Shown: positions 36,235 to 49,463 of the stretch, piece by piece | Layout of the letters: each line of letters starts with the position of its first letter | Numbering within the stretch: position 1 is the stretch's first letter | Position numbers and translations under genes: made by a program | Origin: Phallus indusiatus | Taxonomy: Eukaryota; Basidiomycota; Agaricomycetes; Phallales; Phallaceae | Length of the DNA stretch: 64,000 nt | Assembly (NCBI GenBank): GCA_027605045.1 | Contig: JAQFWX010000120.1 | Coordinates: forward strand, 124,001-188,000 | Direction: 5' to 3' | Notes under the pieces: generated by a model | Told to the model about the DNA's origin: nothing | The model's input: the letters and a program-made list of their open reading frames with translations, nothing else | Database searches by the model: none

Positions 36235-39200
36235 ATGTCCGAAGGTGTTCAAATTACGATACCAAGTAAGTGGAATTTTTGCATTGTACTGCAGAGAGTT
36301 ATCTTACTGACCAAATTATTCGATTTATTCCTTCATTGACTCACTTGATTTCTTCTGTTTCATCACTATTTGAACTGGCACCACAGCGTTTGATGACAAC
36401 GATTTTAACGTCTCTACTATCCCGTTTGGCAGGTCAAATGGATTCGGAAGTTCAGGATTTGGTAGTGGTAGTGGAAGTTTTGGAGGTGGTTTTGGTTCCA
36501 ATGTTGCATTCGGCACACCCGCAGGCTTGCACAACTTTGGAGCTGGGTTTGGGTTTGGGGGATACGATGAGTCACCGGCCCCTACACCCATAGTTGAGAA
36601 AACCACGGATCGATCTTACTTCCACGTGCGAGGTGATTCAATCAATTCTGAAAGTTCAAATCAGAGTGGCGGACAGTCCATGAAGTCTGCTAGCTTGAAG
36701 TCTGGAAGTGTAAAATCATACATTCCAACAGTTCCTAGTTTGCCTGGACATACTTCAAGCAGCTCCATTGCCTCGTCCTCCCATACAATTCAAAGTAGGA
36801 AGTCCTTTGCCTCCATCCGGAATGCATTCGGAGGCAAACGCGAAGCGCCTCCTCCTCTACCTTCGTCCGACCATCAGCTGGATGGACATCCTCTGAAAAA
36901 CCCTTTTTTCCTCAAATCTAACTCCTCTTTGACGCATGTGGCTGCCGTTGGACCTTCACCTCGGCGTCCTTCAGTAACTACTTCTGGCAATTCACCTCAG
37001 GCACCCCGACCGCCTACACCCTCAACCACTCGCAACATACCGCGACGGAGTGTTTCCATCTCTCGCCAAACCAATTCCGGTTCTTCGCTGTATCAGTCAG
37101 ATTCTGGTGATATTCCTTTCAGGGCGTCCCCACCTCCTGTGCCCAAAATGCCAGAGGAATTTGCGAATGGGAATCATTCTCAGAATTTCTCCTCGAGGGA
37201 ACATTTACGAACTCCCTCGTTGACAGAAAGTGAAGATCAGCCTGTTTTGACAGAGCCTCGCACCCCTGCTGAATATGCGCTGCATGCTGTATTTACTAGA
37301 TTTGTGGGGTCGGCTGATCATAAAGTCACAATATACCTGAAATCAAAACTGGTAAGTTTTAGTGTTTCTGCCTTGGTTTTTTTTTCTAAGTAGGTCTGTT
37401 TAGAATAAGGAGCCTTTGTTTCTTCCTGAATACATTGGTCCAGGAGCAGATCAGTCCTTTGATGACCTTCTGGAGTCGTTAGCGAAGGTGGCACAGAAAC
37501 AGCTTAAGCGAATTGTGGAGTCAATACTACGTTGGAGAACCGATCAGAGTAAGGGTCTTGATGATTCTTTGCTGCGACTGCACATGTAAGGAGTGATATT
37601 GTGGAGTCATCGCGACAATCTAATCATATATCACAGGAACAACTCACCGTCGAGCAGCCGTTCCAATCTCAGTCAAGACATTCACGGAATTTTGAAGCAA
37701 CGGAAAGCGGTACATTAACCTTTGTTAAGTTAAAGTTGACATTGCTCTAATTTATGTTTATTAGCTTGTCTCTACCTACATCGCTTGTAGAGCCCTTGTA
37801 ACCGTCTTCAGCAGTATCAACAAAGACCAACTCGGTTCGACCCTCGGAAACAATCTTGAGGAAACTATATTTGACCAGTTTCGCCGACATGATCTGAAAG
37901 TCGTTTCTCAAAGCGCTAACCATCGAGCAAATGTTGAGATAGCTGCACAACTACTGGGGCATTTGTCAAGCATCCGGTTTGAGACCGTTGCTGATCGTTT
38001 TGTGGACGAGTTAAAGCCCATTGTAGCTGGGTATGTTAATCGAGATGGTGATATTAGATATGAGAATCTTGTACGAGGAATTCGACACATACAGCTAAAG
38101 GTATTGCTTCTCAGCCCTATCCTCGAGCAACATGTTCACGTTCTGTGTAGGTTTATCCACCAGAGGCCTTTGATCTTTCAGCGGAATTTATTTTATCATT
38201 ATCAAAGGCCTTTGACAAAGCTCATGGTTTCCGGCTAAAGAAGATTTTCTCCGAAACATTGACCTACTTATTACATTCGGTTGGAAAGGTAAGCCTCCGC
38301 TACACACTTCACAATATTCTCAAAATATTTTCCGTTTTTTAGACAGCTCAACATGAAGTTAATCATCCTGAATGGGGAAAAGCGATCGAGATCATTTACC
38401 CTAAAGCGCACGATATGATGTCGAAAGCTCGGTACTGGCACACGGCATATCCCTTGGTCGTAACTAGCCTTTGCGTAGCTCCCCATGAATTCTTTTTGAA
38501 AAATTGGCTTAGCTGCTTTGACTACAGCGTCAGCAAATTAAAGGTCTGTATCAAGCTTATTCAGTTGAGTTTGGGATGCTAGAATATCGTTAAATTCAAT
38601 TTCTTTAGGAAAAGACCCTACGATCCTACATACTCAATGGGATGGTACGACTTATTTGGACATACTTGTACAGGTGTCAAGAATCGATGTCAACCACCCA
38701 TAGTCGCTTGGACATTCTTCTGAAACATTTCTTCCCACCGAATCGACTATGTGTCTTCCCTTCGGACGATGCCGAGATCGAGATCCTACATATGGTTCAT
38801 TTTATAATATCGCGACATGTTGAATACGGTTTCGAGCTTGCTCTTGGATTAATGCAAGAATCCACGTTGACTTCAGGGAAGCAGAAGACAATTAGTTTGG
38901 ACGCCCTGGCACCCGAACGGACTCTTGTCGGATTCCGAGCGATATTACTCTCTCTAACATGTATGGAAAAAGAAAAGCGAGCTCCTGTCTGGCCTTCGAG
39001 CAGTGATTTCAGTGCATTCAATAACACGTCGGCCGATTGGCCCATATCTGGTGAAAGACTACCGGACTCCGTGTTGACGAAACCTGGTGTCTCGACCTTT
39101 ATCGACCGTCTCAAGCTGCTAGTTATAGCGATAGGAAGGGTTCTATCTCAAACTGTGTTGAACATGTCCATTTTCGACGACAAGTGGTTGTACAAGCCTC

Positions 39201-42200
39201 AAATAATTACTGAGGACGTTGAGCCGCTGATTATACGTCAACATCCAGAAGGCAAATACGCGTTCCCTCGGAGTGCGTTCTCGCAGATCGACCTCTTAAT
39301 CACTTTATTCGACTCTTTGCCTCGTTGCTTTGACGAGAAGAATTCGGTAGCAGAAACCACTGAAATGCTATTTCGTGGTCTGGTCCATATTGAGCCTGCC
39401 GTCGCAGAAGCTGCATCTCGAGCTTTATTACGATTTGCCCAGGATCATAGACGAATATCTGAGGTCTTAGACCGGTTCAACCGATACTTGTTTGGACCAC
39501 AGCATGTTTTAAGTGAAGGGAATGGCCCAAGACTTATCATCGAGTCCAGCCTAGTGCTACAGATTTGGTTGACAATGGTTGACACGTGGGTTCAACGTAT
39601 ATCAGACGCAACCGAAGAAGAGCTAGCTGCGCTGTCTACCTCGTTTATGCCGGGCGCCAAGATCACCTTGCGGAACGCGTTAGCTGGTTGTCTGTTCCTG
39701 TTAACAGTCACGAGAGCTCACATTAGAATTGTTGGTGTCAAGGTTTTGACTCGCTTGTCCTTGGTAGCGAATGACATCGAACAAAGTGGATCCGGAACGA
39801 CGCCCAAGGCTTCTTCAACTCCAGGTATTATTGACATTTTGAACGGCCAAGGCATGCCCCGCTCTTGCCTAGAAGATCGCACCTTCCTCCTGGATCCTGT
39901 TGACCGCGAACATTTAGAACTGGTGCAAAGCGAATCGGACTTCTCCAAGATTTTTTTGCGACTTGTGGAAAGTGAGAAGGATGCAGATACAAAATTATGG
40001 CGATTTGTTTTTCCATCCTTTATAAGGGCTTGCATGGATCATCATCTCGTGGTTGTAGACATTTGGAGAGACACGGTCAATGCGGCTGTTACCCGCTATC
40101 ATCCTCTGATGTCCTCTCTGGCTGGAATTGTTGGGCGCACTCCTACTCAGCAATCGGCTAGAAATCCTGGATTTTCGGCAGTCCAAACCAAAGAAAAATC
40201 TATCACGGAGTATTCTCATTTCGTTGATCAATGGCATTTCTGGATCAAATCTGTATGCGCTGCTGCAGCGCCATCAGATGTCAGACCGCCCGTGGCTCGG
40301 GAACACGCTCGAGCACCATCAGATTCAACAACTCAACGAGAACGATTATCAACTGCGAGAGGCTTATTCCGTCATTTGACGGCATTCCTAGCTTCGGAGC
40401 ATTACGTTTTCCGAGATGCTATAGTTTCAGCTTTCGGTTCTATTCATCAAAGTGGTTTTGCAACCTTGCTAGACGATTTACAGCCCATGACACGCCATAT
40501 TCTTGATGGGAGGAGTAAAATGGTCCAACGGGGTCAAGGCCAAGAGCATTTATATGCATCTGTCGCTCACATATATCAACTGACTGCGCATTTTATTCAT
40601 GACGCTAGATCATTGGGTGATCATGCCTCCTTACACTTGCTTTTAGCATTTGTCAGGGAAACACGGAACTTCCTAATAAGATCTGATAATCGCCATGATC
40701 CCGATTTGAATGCTCTTCGACGCTACTTTTGTGGTGTCGTCGAGCATCTTTTTGATAGACTCAATACTCTTCAAGATTCGAACCGCTTCATGTCCCCTAA
40801 TATTCGACTCAGTCTTTATAGGCTATGCGAAGAGTGGTGTATAGCTCGTCCATCTGACCCTAAGCAAAGGCGCGATCCAGCGACGCGGGTTAGAGTTGAA
40901 GCAGAATCGGATTGCCTTGCCAGTGCTGCTTGTGGCGCTATGGCTTCTTTATGTGTTCGTACCTCGATTTTTACCTGACGCAATATTCTGAATGTTCTTT
41001 ATAGCAAGGCGCTTTCTTTTCTGTCGAGCCCCAGACGCAAAATGGTTCTCCTACAGATTCTATTCCTTCCGAGCTATCAGAACCTCTTACGGTAGACGCA
41101 CTTCTTGAGAGGATTATAGATATGATGGCGTCTACCGCTGTCTCGATTAACAATAGCGGAAGGTATTTGTGTTGAAATATTAAGGAGGATCCTTGTGTTA
41201 ATTTCATTTTTCCTTGATTTTAGGAAAGCCCTTACGTCGCTCCTCAAGCATCCATTTCCCCACGACGCCCTCACCGATGCGGCTATTCGATGGTCTTTTG
41301 TTACCACGCTTACTTCAAACCCTGCATATATGAGCAAATCACGGTTTTTCGATGTTGTCGTAGAGGTGATTCGATCATTCCCCAGGCACCACTTCACATT
41401 CGCCCAATTGGCTTGTCTTGGCCTGTGTAACCTTGGACATCCAGCCCAGAATGTTCGCCGCACTGCCTATAATCTTCTCGACGAACTCCATAAGCAATCA
41501 GATGGACAACTTTCCCTTTCTCAGTTTGAATCCGCTTTGGGGAGCTCTGCACCTATGATTTATCTACACGCCCAACGACAGTTATCCGACCTTTTGGCAG
41601 CTGAACATGCAAGTCAAAGCGACGCGATTTTAGCTCAGGTTGCCATGCGACTACCTCAAGTGTATGACAACACCGCGAATCCTATGCATGATAAAGTCTT
41701 GTATTTCCTTGGACCTTGGATATCTGTCATTAATTTAATGCCAGAAGGCTACTCCCAGATAGCCCCGGAAGGATACCGCGCCTTATGCAATCTATATTCT
41801 TTGACCTATCGTTATGCCGATTGCTATCCGGACCAAATCCAGGACCTATGGACGCGGTTAGTAGAAGACCAGTACCCGATGAATGGCAGTGCCGTTGTCA
41901 GATTCCTTATTGAACAGGCTGCTCGTCGAGGAAGTGTCAACTTCATAATCTATGCTGGGCGAATCATCGCATCACTCTCTCGCACGCCTGTCGGGAAAAG
42001 AATCTTCGAGGACTTGTGCACCGTGATAGACGCTAGTGGGATGTCACAAGTTGCGGAACCGGAGTGTAATCGACCAGAAGATGTTGGGAACGAATATAGA
42101 GCTGACTTGGGGTCTATCTTGCCCCCTGATCAGATTCGACCAAGTCTAGGAACTGGTGAACTGGCGATGTTATTCATAAGCGACATTGCACTAGAACGCT

Positions 42201-44283
42201 CTTGGGACTTACGGGCTCAATTACCTACTTTGCTTCACTCTTTGTTTACCCACCTTGATCACCGGCTTCTTTACGTCGAAGAACAAAGTCAAAAAACGCT
42301 CTTCCAGCTTCTGCGCGCTTGGATTCCTGGGTATGATGAACTTCCAGAGAGATCCAAGTATCCTTCGTATTCTACCTTGAAAGCCGCCGTTGATGCTTTA
42401 CAAGCCGAAGGCCAAAAATTGTTTTGGTCCGAAGCGCACACGCCGACAACTGTCGCTGCGAAAATGTCACATCTCTGTGCGGAAGTTATTCGAATATTGG
42501 AGCCGCTACATCCACAACTTCGTCACGAGTGGAGTGATATAGCTTTACACTGGGGAACTTCTTGTGCTAGTCGTCCTATAGCTGTTCGATCATTGCAGTT
42601 ATTCCGAGTCCTGAAACCTACGGTCACCCGAAGCACCCTTGGAGGTGTTTTGGGTCGTCTGTCCAACACTATCGCGGATCCTGATGAAAGCATCCAAGCC
42701 TTCACGGATGAGTTGCTTTTAACTTTAATTGTATTAGCCAAATTGGACGACTTGGATCCAACGCTACTTCCCCAATTCTTCTGGTCAGCCTATGCTTGTC
42801 TTTCTACAACTGTGGAGCAAGAGTACCTGCATGCGGTGGAAATGATGAATGCTCTTCTGGATAAGCTGGACTTTCATAATCAAGCGACTGTGGAAGAACT
42901 TTTGTGTCGTAAACCAGAAACATGGGCTGGATCTCCTCAAGGTCTTCAACGTCTATTGATTCTTGGTCTAAGATCTTCTGTTACTAGCGCCGCTAGCTTT
43001 AAATTATTATGTCGTTTGGCCGAGTACGATGACAACGAACTACTTGCTCCTGGTAATGGCCGACTACGAGATTTGTTTACTGTGTGCTTACCTTGGTGTT
43101 TGAATGCTATGGATGTGGATGCGCTACCCCCGAACGCCGTCCTTCTTGGAGAAAAACTCGCTCGTTTGGCAGACAATGCAAAGCTACCCAATCTATCTCG
43201 TATCATGGTCTCGTTCTCGAAATGTCGTTTCCGAACGAAGGAAGATTTTTTACGGCAAAGTGTAATGTGCCTAACTGAATACTTCGCACCTAAACATTGG
43301 ACGGAGGTCGCGACTCTTCTATTAGGGCTTGTATTAAACCCTCAACGGTGGTTGAGATTGAAGGCAATGCAGGTCCTTAAAGGATTGTTTTCGCATAGGG
43401 AGTCTCGTAATCCCCTAGAGTTGATGGGTTCAGAGCTCTTGATGCCATTGTTGCGACTACTGCAGACGGATCTTGCTTCGCAAGCACTGGAAGTACTCGA
43501 CGAACCCGTTGCACTTGGTGGTAATGGTCCTAAAGCTTCCCAGGTAAGATTCAGAGCGTCAATTTGTTTGATGAAAAATAACACGTCCCTTCCCAGGTAT
43601 TACGTATGAGCATGAGAATGAGTATGCAAGTTCACGCGGTGAGAGCTGAACCTGGAGGATCAGTATTTGGTATCCCTACTGAAACTGGGTGGTGCATCGG
43701 TCAACCTGAAAAGATGGCACAGGATACACGTTCAAATATCATGTCCACTTATGACATGTGTCGTATGCCTCGACCGTCGTTGCTTATATTTGAGCCCGAG
43801 CCTGAACCACAGCCGCCGGCCGATTCCGTGTATAATGGATATGGGTACGACACAATGGACGATGACCTCGGCGATTTGCTTGGACGACTTGCAGGATTGA
43901 ATACGTATTTCAAAGAAAAGGATCGGGAAGTTCAAGCCCTTGAGGAACCTACTGAAGAAGCTTTACAACGCGCACAAGCTATTCTCAGCCGATCGATTTT
44001 GAATACAGGACATCCTGACATTGAAGGTGCCATCCCCGAAACTCCACTGGTTGATCAGCTATTTGACGTAGCACCGCCATCTCCTCACGAAGATTATTCG
44101 TTTGTCTATTCGGAGGAAGATGAGAGCGAAGGCGAAGAGTTGTATACCAATGGAAAACCGATGTCGAACGGATCTAACTTCCGTATGAGCGAGATTGAAG
44201 ATTCGTTTGCGTTCGATAGAAAAAGTCGATTTTTTGGAAAACTCAAAATCCCCGCATCTACTCCTGCTGCTTCCGCACGATAA
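36235..44283 (+). CDS. Furry/Tao3/Mor2-family cell morphogenesis protein
   Basis: Giant scaffold of the RAM/MOR network that works with NDR kinase (Cbk1/Orb6) in polarised growth and septation. The start MSEGVQITIP at 36235 is joined by an intron to FDDNDFNVSTIPFGRSNGFG. A Gly/Phe-rich then Ser/Pro-rich N-terminus of about 320 residues precedes AEYALHAVFTRFVGSADHK and the conserved helical-repeat body: FDDLLESLAKVAQKQLKRIV, YIACRALVTVFSSI, FRRHDLKVVSQSANHRANVE, AKHARYWHTA-like block (SKARYWHTAYPLVVTSLCVA) and FFLKNWLSCFDYSVSKLK. Two long exons (about 38620-40960 and 41220-43540) carry most of the ARM/HEAT-like repeats; the last exon is acidic and ends PASTPAASAR. About 2,400 aa, as expected for the family. 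No disruption seen. Confidence 0.93.
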
Positions 44284-44668
44284 AAAGATAATCTAAAATA
44301 ATAAAGGCTGGACCTTTAACTTTATGACTCTATATGCAAGTACCTCATGGTTATTCCTTCTCTTATTAGTATGTTTCTTCGTCGCTGTACTTCGTGACAT
44401 TCGGTTCATGTCATATTTCTCTCTTTCTTTTCCGGATTTTTGTTGTCTTGTTAAGCGTATACTTCGCACATATTTCATACATAGTATTAAGCATATCATT
44501 TCGCGTCTCCTCTCATCACATTGATATTAAATTTTTCCACATGTATCCGTACCCGCCCTAGACTTATTCAAATAAAATAGCATTGCACTCAAATGAATTG
44601 ATAGTGTGAAAGTATATTGAATGGTAACGTATATATTATGGGTAGATCGCTATTTCTACATACTTTTT
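44284..44668. other. Intergenic region between convergent genes
   Basis: About 385 bases, AT-rich, with aataataaagg near 44297 and aaataaaatagc near 44570 that could serve as polyadenylation signals on the plus strand. No gene seen. Confidence 0.45.
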
Positions 44669-46280
44669 TCATTGTTTCGGTTTCTCATTGCCTAGTAAAA
44701 AGCCCCACCAATTAGCTGAGGCCTTGGGTAGTGGTCGACTGCCTGGTTCGTCCGATTTGGACGAGACTGGTGGCGCACTGTCCAGAGGCTGAGAAGCTGT
44801 ATCCGTTGGCTTTCGTAAAGTTTCTTGTTCTGTCTTAGTTCGCATAGCATCGGCCTTTCCGGCTTCTTTGACGGCGAAAAGCATCCGTTCACGTCTGGAC
44901 ATTTTTGATGAGAATTGGGGTTGAGTTGAAGTGGATTGAGTGGAAGACAATAAGGGAGCCTGGACTTCTGATGCGGTGTTGATCGGGTTTGAATGGTCAG
45001 TTGTATTATTGTATTCTCCTTTTTGTGTTAGCTCTCCAGGACCGAGAGTATTCGGTGATGAGCGTTTAGAGGAGAAGGATAATGATGATGATGACGCGGA
45101 GGGTGCTAGGTTGGATGGAGTTCTAGATTGTGCGTTCGAAGAGGGGTGGGGGGATATCGGGGCGGAAGATGTCCGGATCGAAGGTTCAGCAGCATGTGAA
45201 GCGTTAGGAGTCATAATAACGGAACTTGACTCAGGAATTAGGGTTGTTTCGTCAGCTGACTCTTGAATAGAGTCGTTTGGATCGCTGGAGTGTGTCTGAG
45301 AAGAGAAGAAGGGAGCGGCATTAATCTCGTTGTGGATCTCGGAATTTTGGGGTAACATATGTTCTGCGGACTGTGGTGCTTGTTCCAGGATTGCTAGTTT
45401 ACTCCTAGTTTCCGGTGTCATGACGTTGTACCATGATTCAACCACCCGGGCGAAGGAGCTTGGTGGAGCATTTGGGGGCAGAGCTGGGTTTGTGAAACCT
45501 CCGAAGTTGACTATTGCGAGAGCTAAGTTTTGTGCATCATCGGACCTTTTATCTGAAAAAGGTTTTCTCTTGCGATGTTTGGGAGAATAATCGAGTATAG
45601 GTGGGGCACGCCATAGCCCTGATACGTGTTTAATGTTAGCTAAGATAAAACACCGCTTTGTTTTGTTTCGGACGTACTTGCTCTTTCTAGTTTAACGTCA
45701 AGTAATTTGACTTGTGGATCATCCGGATCTGCGGTTTTCGGGTCTTCATCTGCCAATTGAGGATTCCCCAGTCCAGTGGGACTGTTTAAATATGGTTCCA
45801 AGTCGCTCAATCCGATTCCGCCTTGTCGGTTTTCAGAAACACGAGGGGAAGGTACTTGAATCACTTTTCCTTCCGGAGGAATAGCTTGTGCATCCTCCTC
45901 CCAAGCAAATTTAACAATAAAATAGGGACCGTAATTCGAAGGTATGTCTGAATCCTGTTCTTTGCCGTCATGATTATCTCGGAATGAAGGGAAGATTGAA
46001 ACGTTACCCTCGGAACTATGATATCATCGATCTTGCCAAATGTTTTCTCAATGTCTCTGACGATGCTGAATACATGAGCCATAGTCGGAAGTGCTTCCCA
46101 AGGACGAACGAATACCATTCTTGGGTTTGGAGGAAACCTTGTCGACGGTGACGATTTCCCTTCCGCTTCCGCCGAGTTCGTCAGAGTGGATAATCTTGAA
46201 AGTACTGTTCTACATGATAGACGTGATGCGACCGTTGCACTTGTACTCGGTCTGATACCAAGTATGCCCTTCCTGAGCAT
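44669..46280 (-). CDS. RRM-like protein with probable mitochondrial presequence
   Basis: Begins MLRKGILGIRPSTSATVASR at 46280, with a further SRLSCRTVLSRLSTL: Arg/Ser-rich, no acidic residues in about 35 positions, typical of a mitochondrial presequence. Then RMVFVRPWEALPTMAHVFSI, VRDIEKTFGKIDDIIVPR and, after an intron (about 45931-46010), NYGPYFIVKFAWEE; the strand-helix-strand-strand spacing resembles an RRM. The middle part has LDVKLERAS, an intron, then GLWRAPPILDYSPKHRKRKPF and NLALAIVNFGGF. The C-terminal half is Ser/Thr/Pro-rich and low complexity, ending KASANWWGFLLGNEKPKQ. About 480 aa. I do not recognise the family. A role in mitochondrial RNA metabolism would follow only if both the presequence and the RRM reading hold. 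Confidence 0.65.
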
Positions 46281-46726
46281 ACCAACAGCGGGTATACTTT
46301 GCTTTTGCTCGCGTCTTTCCGGAAAAAAGGACCAATTAGTCAGCCGGCACTAACCAAGTTTTTCGGTTCCGGTCCCGACAAATGATGGTACATCACGTGA
46401 TGGTGATTTTGGTCCCTTGACTAAGCAATATGAGGCACTGATGAGGCAACATGTCAACCTAACTGTAATTCGTTTGTCCAATTATATTATGCTGTACATA
46501 GTAGCAAATAAGAAAGAGCGAAAAAGAAATTGTAAATGTAAAAAAAAATAACCAGCAGATCAATCTCGGCCTTGCCCAAGTTTGTCTCGACTCCCGTAAG
46601 TAAGTGCCACTGTTTCTCGGATTTCTCAGCTCGCAAATATCACGCGCGGCTAATTCCCGGCATGAGGTATTTTATGACAATTTTTTCCAGTTACATAAGG
46701 GCTGGCAGTTCAGTTGTTCCCTCCTC
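46281..46726. promoter_or_regulatory. Divergent intergenic region
   Basis: 446 bases between divergent start codons (46280 minus, 46727 plus). The plus-strand open frame extends upstream to 46604 but only from a GTG, so the ATG at 46727 is used. Nothing more specific can be read. Confidence 0.4.
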
Positions 46727-48596
46727 ATGTTGCCCTCCTCCTCAACCTCATCATCCTCCTCAGCAAGTCGGCGGTACGAATCGCTCGAGGAACTCCTCAA
46801 ACAAGCTGGCTACAAGGACACTCGCATTTTCACTCCTCAGCGTCCCCCACAACACCAGTCGCAACACAACAGGCCAGGAACAAAGTCGGGCAGTGTACGC
46901 GATGTATTAAAGCTCTTCTCGAGTTGGGTCAAAGGAGACGACGATGAGTCACAGCCCACGTTGAGGCACTCATCCTCTGCGCCACATATGCGCGGTCGTC
47001 GTCTTCAGCATCAGCATCAGCATCAACAGCGGCAGCAGCATCAGCCAGTCCCTGTGCCGACGTGGTTCACTTCCCTTTTTTCTCAGATGACAACCTCTCA
47101 AAGAGGCTCACGCACTGCTCCTTCAACGCCAAAAGGCAAAAGACGCGCACGGCCACTCCCAACTCTTTTGTCAAATCCTCGTCGCCCGTCATCATCACAT
47201 GTCTCAGTCACCATGAGTAGTGTGGTCTGCAGACCGCATTCTGCGTCCTCGAGGTCGGCCAACAAATCCCCGTGCGATTGTCCAGGAAAGCATTCAGATT
47301 CAACTTCCGCTTCTTCTGTTTCTGTTTTTGAAGTTAGTCTTCATACAGTCTCTAGCCGCTCGTCGTCCACACAAGCAGAAGGAAGCAGCACTACGAGCGG
47401 AAGCAGCCGCACTTCCGCTGGATCTGCACTTTTCGGCGCTAAACAAACCACCCTGCATTCCCGTCGTGTCCGTGCATCGACTGGTGTGCCCCTTTTAGTT
47501 TCAGAATTACAATACCCCTCGCGCTCCGGTTGTCGCGCGTGGTCTCACCGTGGTAGTTCCGACCACGTCACCTGTCAACATCAACTAGATCATTGCACAG
47601 CTTGCGGTAAAGGTCGCGACTACGCGAAAATCTCTCGCTGTCCCCTCAATTGCCAGCAACAACAACAGCACCAACAACAAAGACAATATTCGAAGGATAC
47701 GCTATTTAATTTACCAGACGAACCACGCCAAAGATCCACCACATGCACTTCTAATGACGCTTACCGATACGATGACGAAAATGATGACGATTATACATTC
47801 GATGACGAACTCTCTCAACATATGGACGGAGATGAAAGAACGACAGTTGAAGGTGATTATTTGAAAAAAAGGACAAACGTTGTACCAGTTTTATTCAATC
47901 TTGTTAGCTACAGATACAGATGACGACGACGATGACGATGACGACAGGATTGATCTCGCACGCATACTCATACCTCCACGAAGACAACACAGCATCCTTA
48001 GTTTAAGGGAAGTTCTACACATGGACGCCAAACGCAGTACTGAGACCGGTCCCGGAGGACGTTTATTACGGGCTAATTATCGGTCAATATCCAATCAAAT
48101 TGTGTCGCCGAATGTGACGCCTCGCAAGAAGGCTTTTCTCCCACCTCGGTTTTTCGAGTTTCGCGGCGACTCAGGTCCTAACATCACCCCTCCGAGCTCG
48201 CCTCTTTCTCAGCATGCTAGGACACCGCAACCACCACGTGTATCCGACAAAGCCGAGAGTCATAACCAAAGAGGGTCGAGAAATGGCTATTCTCAAAGCT
48301 CTCTCCCGGCCCGCATGCGTAACGTGAAAATATTCGAGGGCGGTTCGTTATGGGAAGAGCCGGAAGGTGAAGTCGCCGAACTCGCTCAAAATGACAATGC
48401 TCTCCTCCATCAAACTCCGGTCGCACCCCAAAAAACTCACGGAGGGCTGGGAATAATCAATTTGAACACATCCTCTCGTAGAGGACGCGGCATCTCACCC
48501 CTTGATGGACAGTTACCAAATCAGGCCGTTCATCATGGTATTGCGAAACATCGTGGTGCGATATCCTCATTATGGAACGCGGACCCTATCCGGTAG
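46727..48596 (+). CDS. Low-complexity Ser/His/Gln-rich protein with Cys/His cluster
   Basis: Two exons joined across an intron at about 47852-47909 (gtgattattt to cttgttag), giving about 603 aa. The N-terminus is serine-rich, then RRYESLEELLKQAGYKDTRI, which could fold as a short helical motif, then His/Gln repeats (QHQHQHQQRQQHQ). At about 47565-47655 lies a Cys/His cluster: CQHQLDHCTACGKGRDYAK followed by CPLNC. An acidic block (DDENDDDYTFDDE) and an Asp run (nine D, 47921-47947) flank the intron. The C-terminal exon has NVTPRKKAFLPPRFFEFRGD and VKIFEGGSLWEE blocks that look more conserved than the surrounding linker. I do not recognise the protein; a regulatory, largely disordered protein is the likeliest type. 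Confidence 0.6.
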
Positions 48597-49463
48597 TAGG
48601 AAGGGATTTTTGTACTCTCTTCCTTTGACCTACCTGTACCAAAACTACTCTTATTACTTGTTTCAGTTTTTCTTTTTTTGCATATTTCTTTACTTCACCC
48701 TCCATTATTCTTTCTCTCTTTTTTTCCCTGAACACCGACTATTCGGTCAATTTGTGGTGGTAATGGACGAGCTGGTTTAGGTCGCGTCGATCACGAGATG
48801 AATTCTTAAGAATTTGATGCCCTGACGTCTTCTTTATGAATTTTTCCTTGTGACAGAAATGTGGATGGATTGATTCCCCTCCACCCCTCGATTCCCTTTG
48901 ATTCTCCGTCTCATTCCTATTGATTAATTACTATCGCCTCACGGTTAGGTTCGGATTTGGGATCCACCATACATGGCTCCAACTTCGTTTATATTTTTTT
49001 CTCTAACGATTATTGGTCTCTCCTTTCAAGAGGGCCGTTTTTTTTTGTTCTTTGACATCTGTTTTTTTTTCTTCTCATTGTTCTTCTCATGCTCATCATG
49101 ACCACATTTTTCATGGCATTTTTATCGACAACTTTCATTTTATAAACGGGATTGCACAGTTATGATTTCTAATGTTCTTTTAATACATTAATACATCTCT
49201 GTTCCTATCACATCATTCATTGAACACATCACCTCTCGCAGGCGTTAAGCATTAACCTTTTTGTTCACGTGAAAGGACTCGCTTGTTCGGGGAGATCCCT
49301 TGCGCAGCCGTAAGCAGACGCCAACCGAATAACCTATAATTCAATACATTTCAATTTCATTTCCATTGTTCTTGCTGATTCAATCGGAATTCATAGTCCA
49401 CAAGAAGAAAAGAAAGCCAGGAAGAAAGAAAGAAAGCAAAGAAAAGAAAGCTGATTGGGGGGG
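48597..49463. other. Intergenic, pyrimidine-rich, convergent 3' ends
   Basis: About 870 bases between convergent genes. It contains many C/T-rich tracts (for example 48992-49003, 49038-49048, 49060-49100), consistent with a long 3' untranslated region. At its right end is a purine-rich run (gaagaaagaaagaaagc near 49422). No gene recognised. Confidence 0.5.

Noticed and set aside
45521..45829. Possible separate gene formed by the frame at 45640-45864
   Set aside because: It fits as an internal exon of the RRM-like gene on the same strand, with introns on either side.
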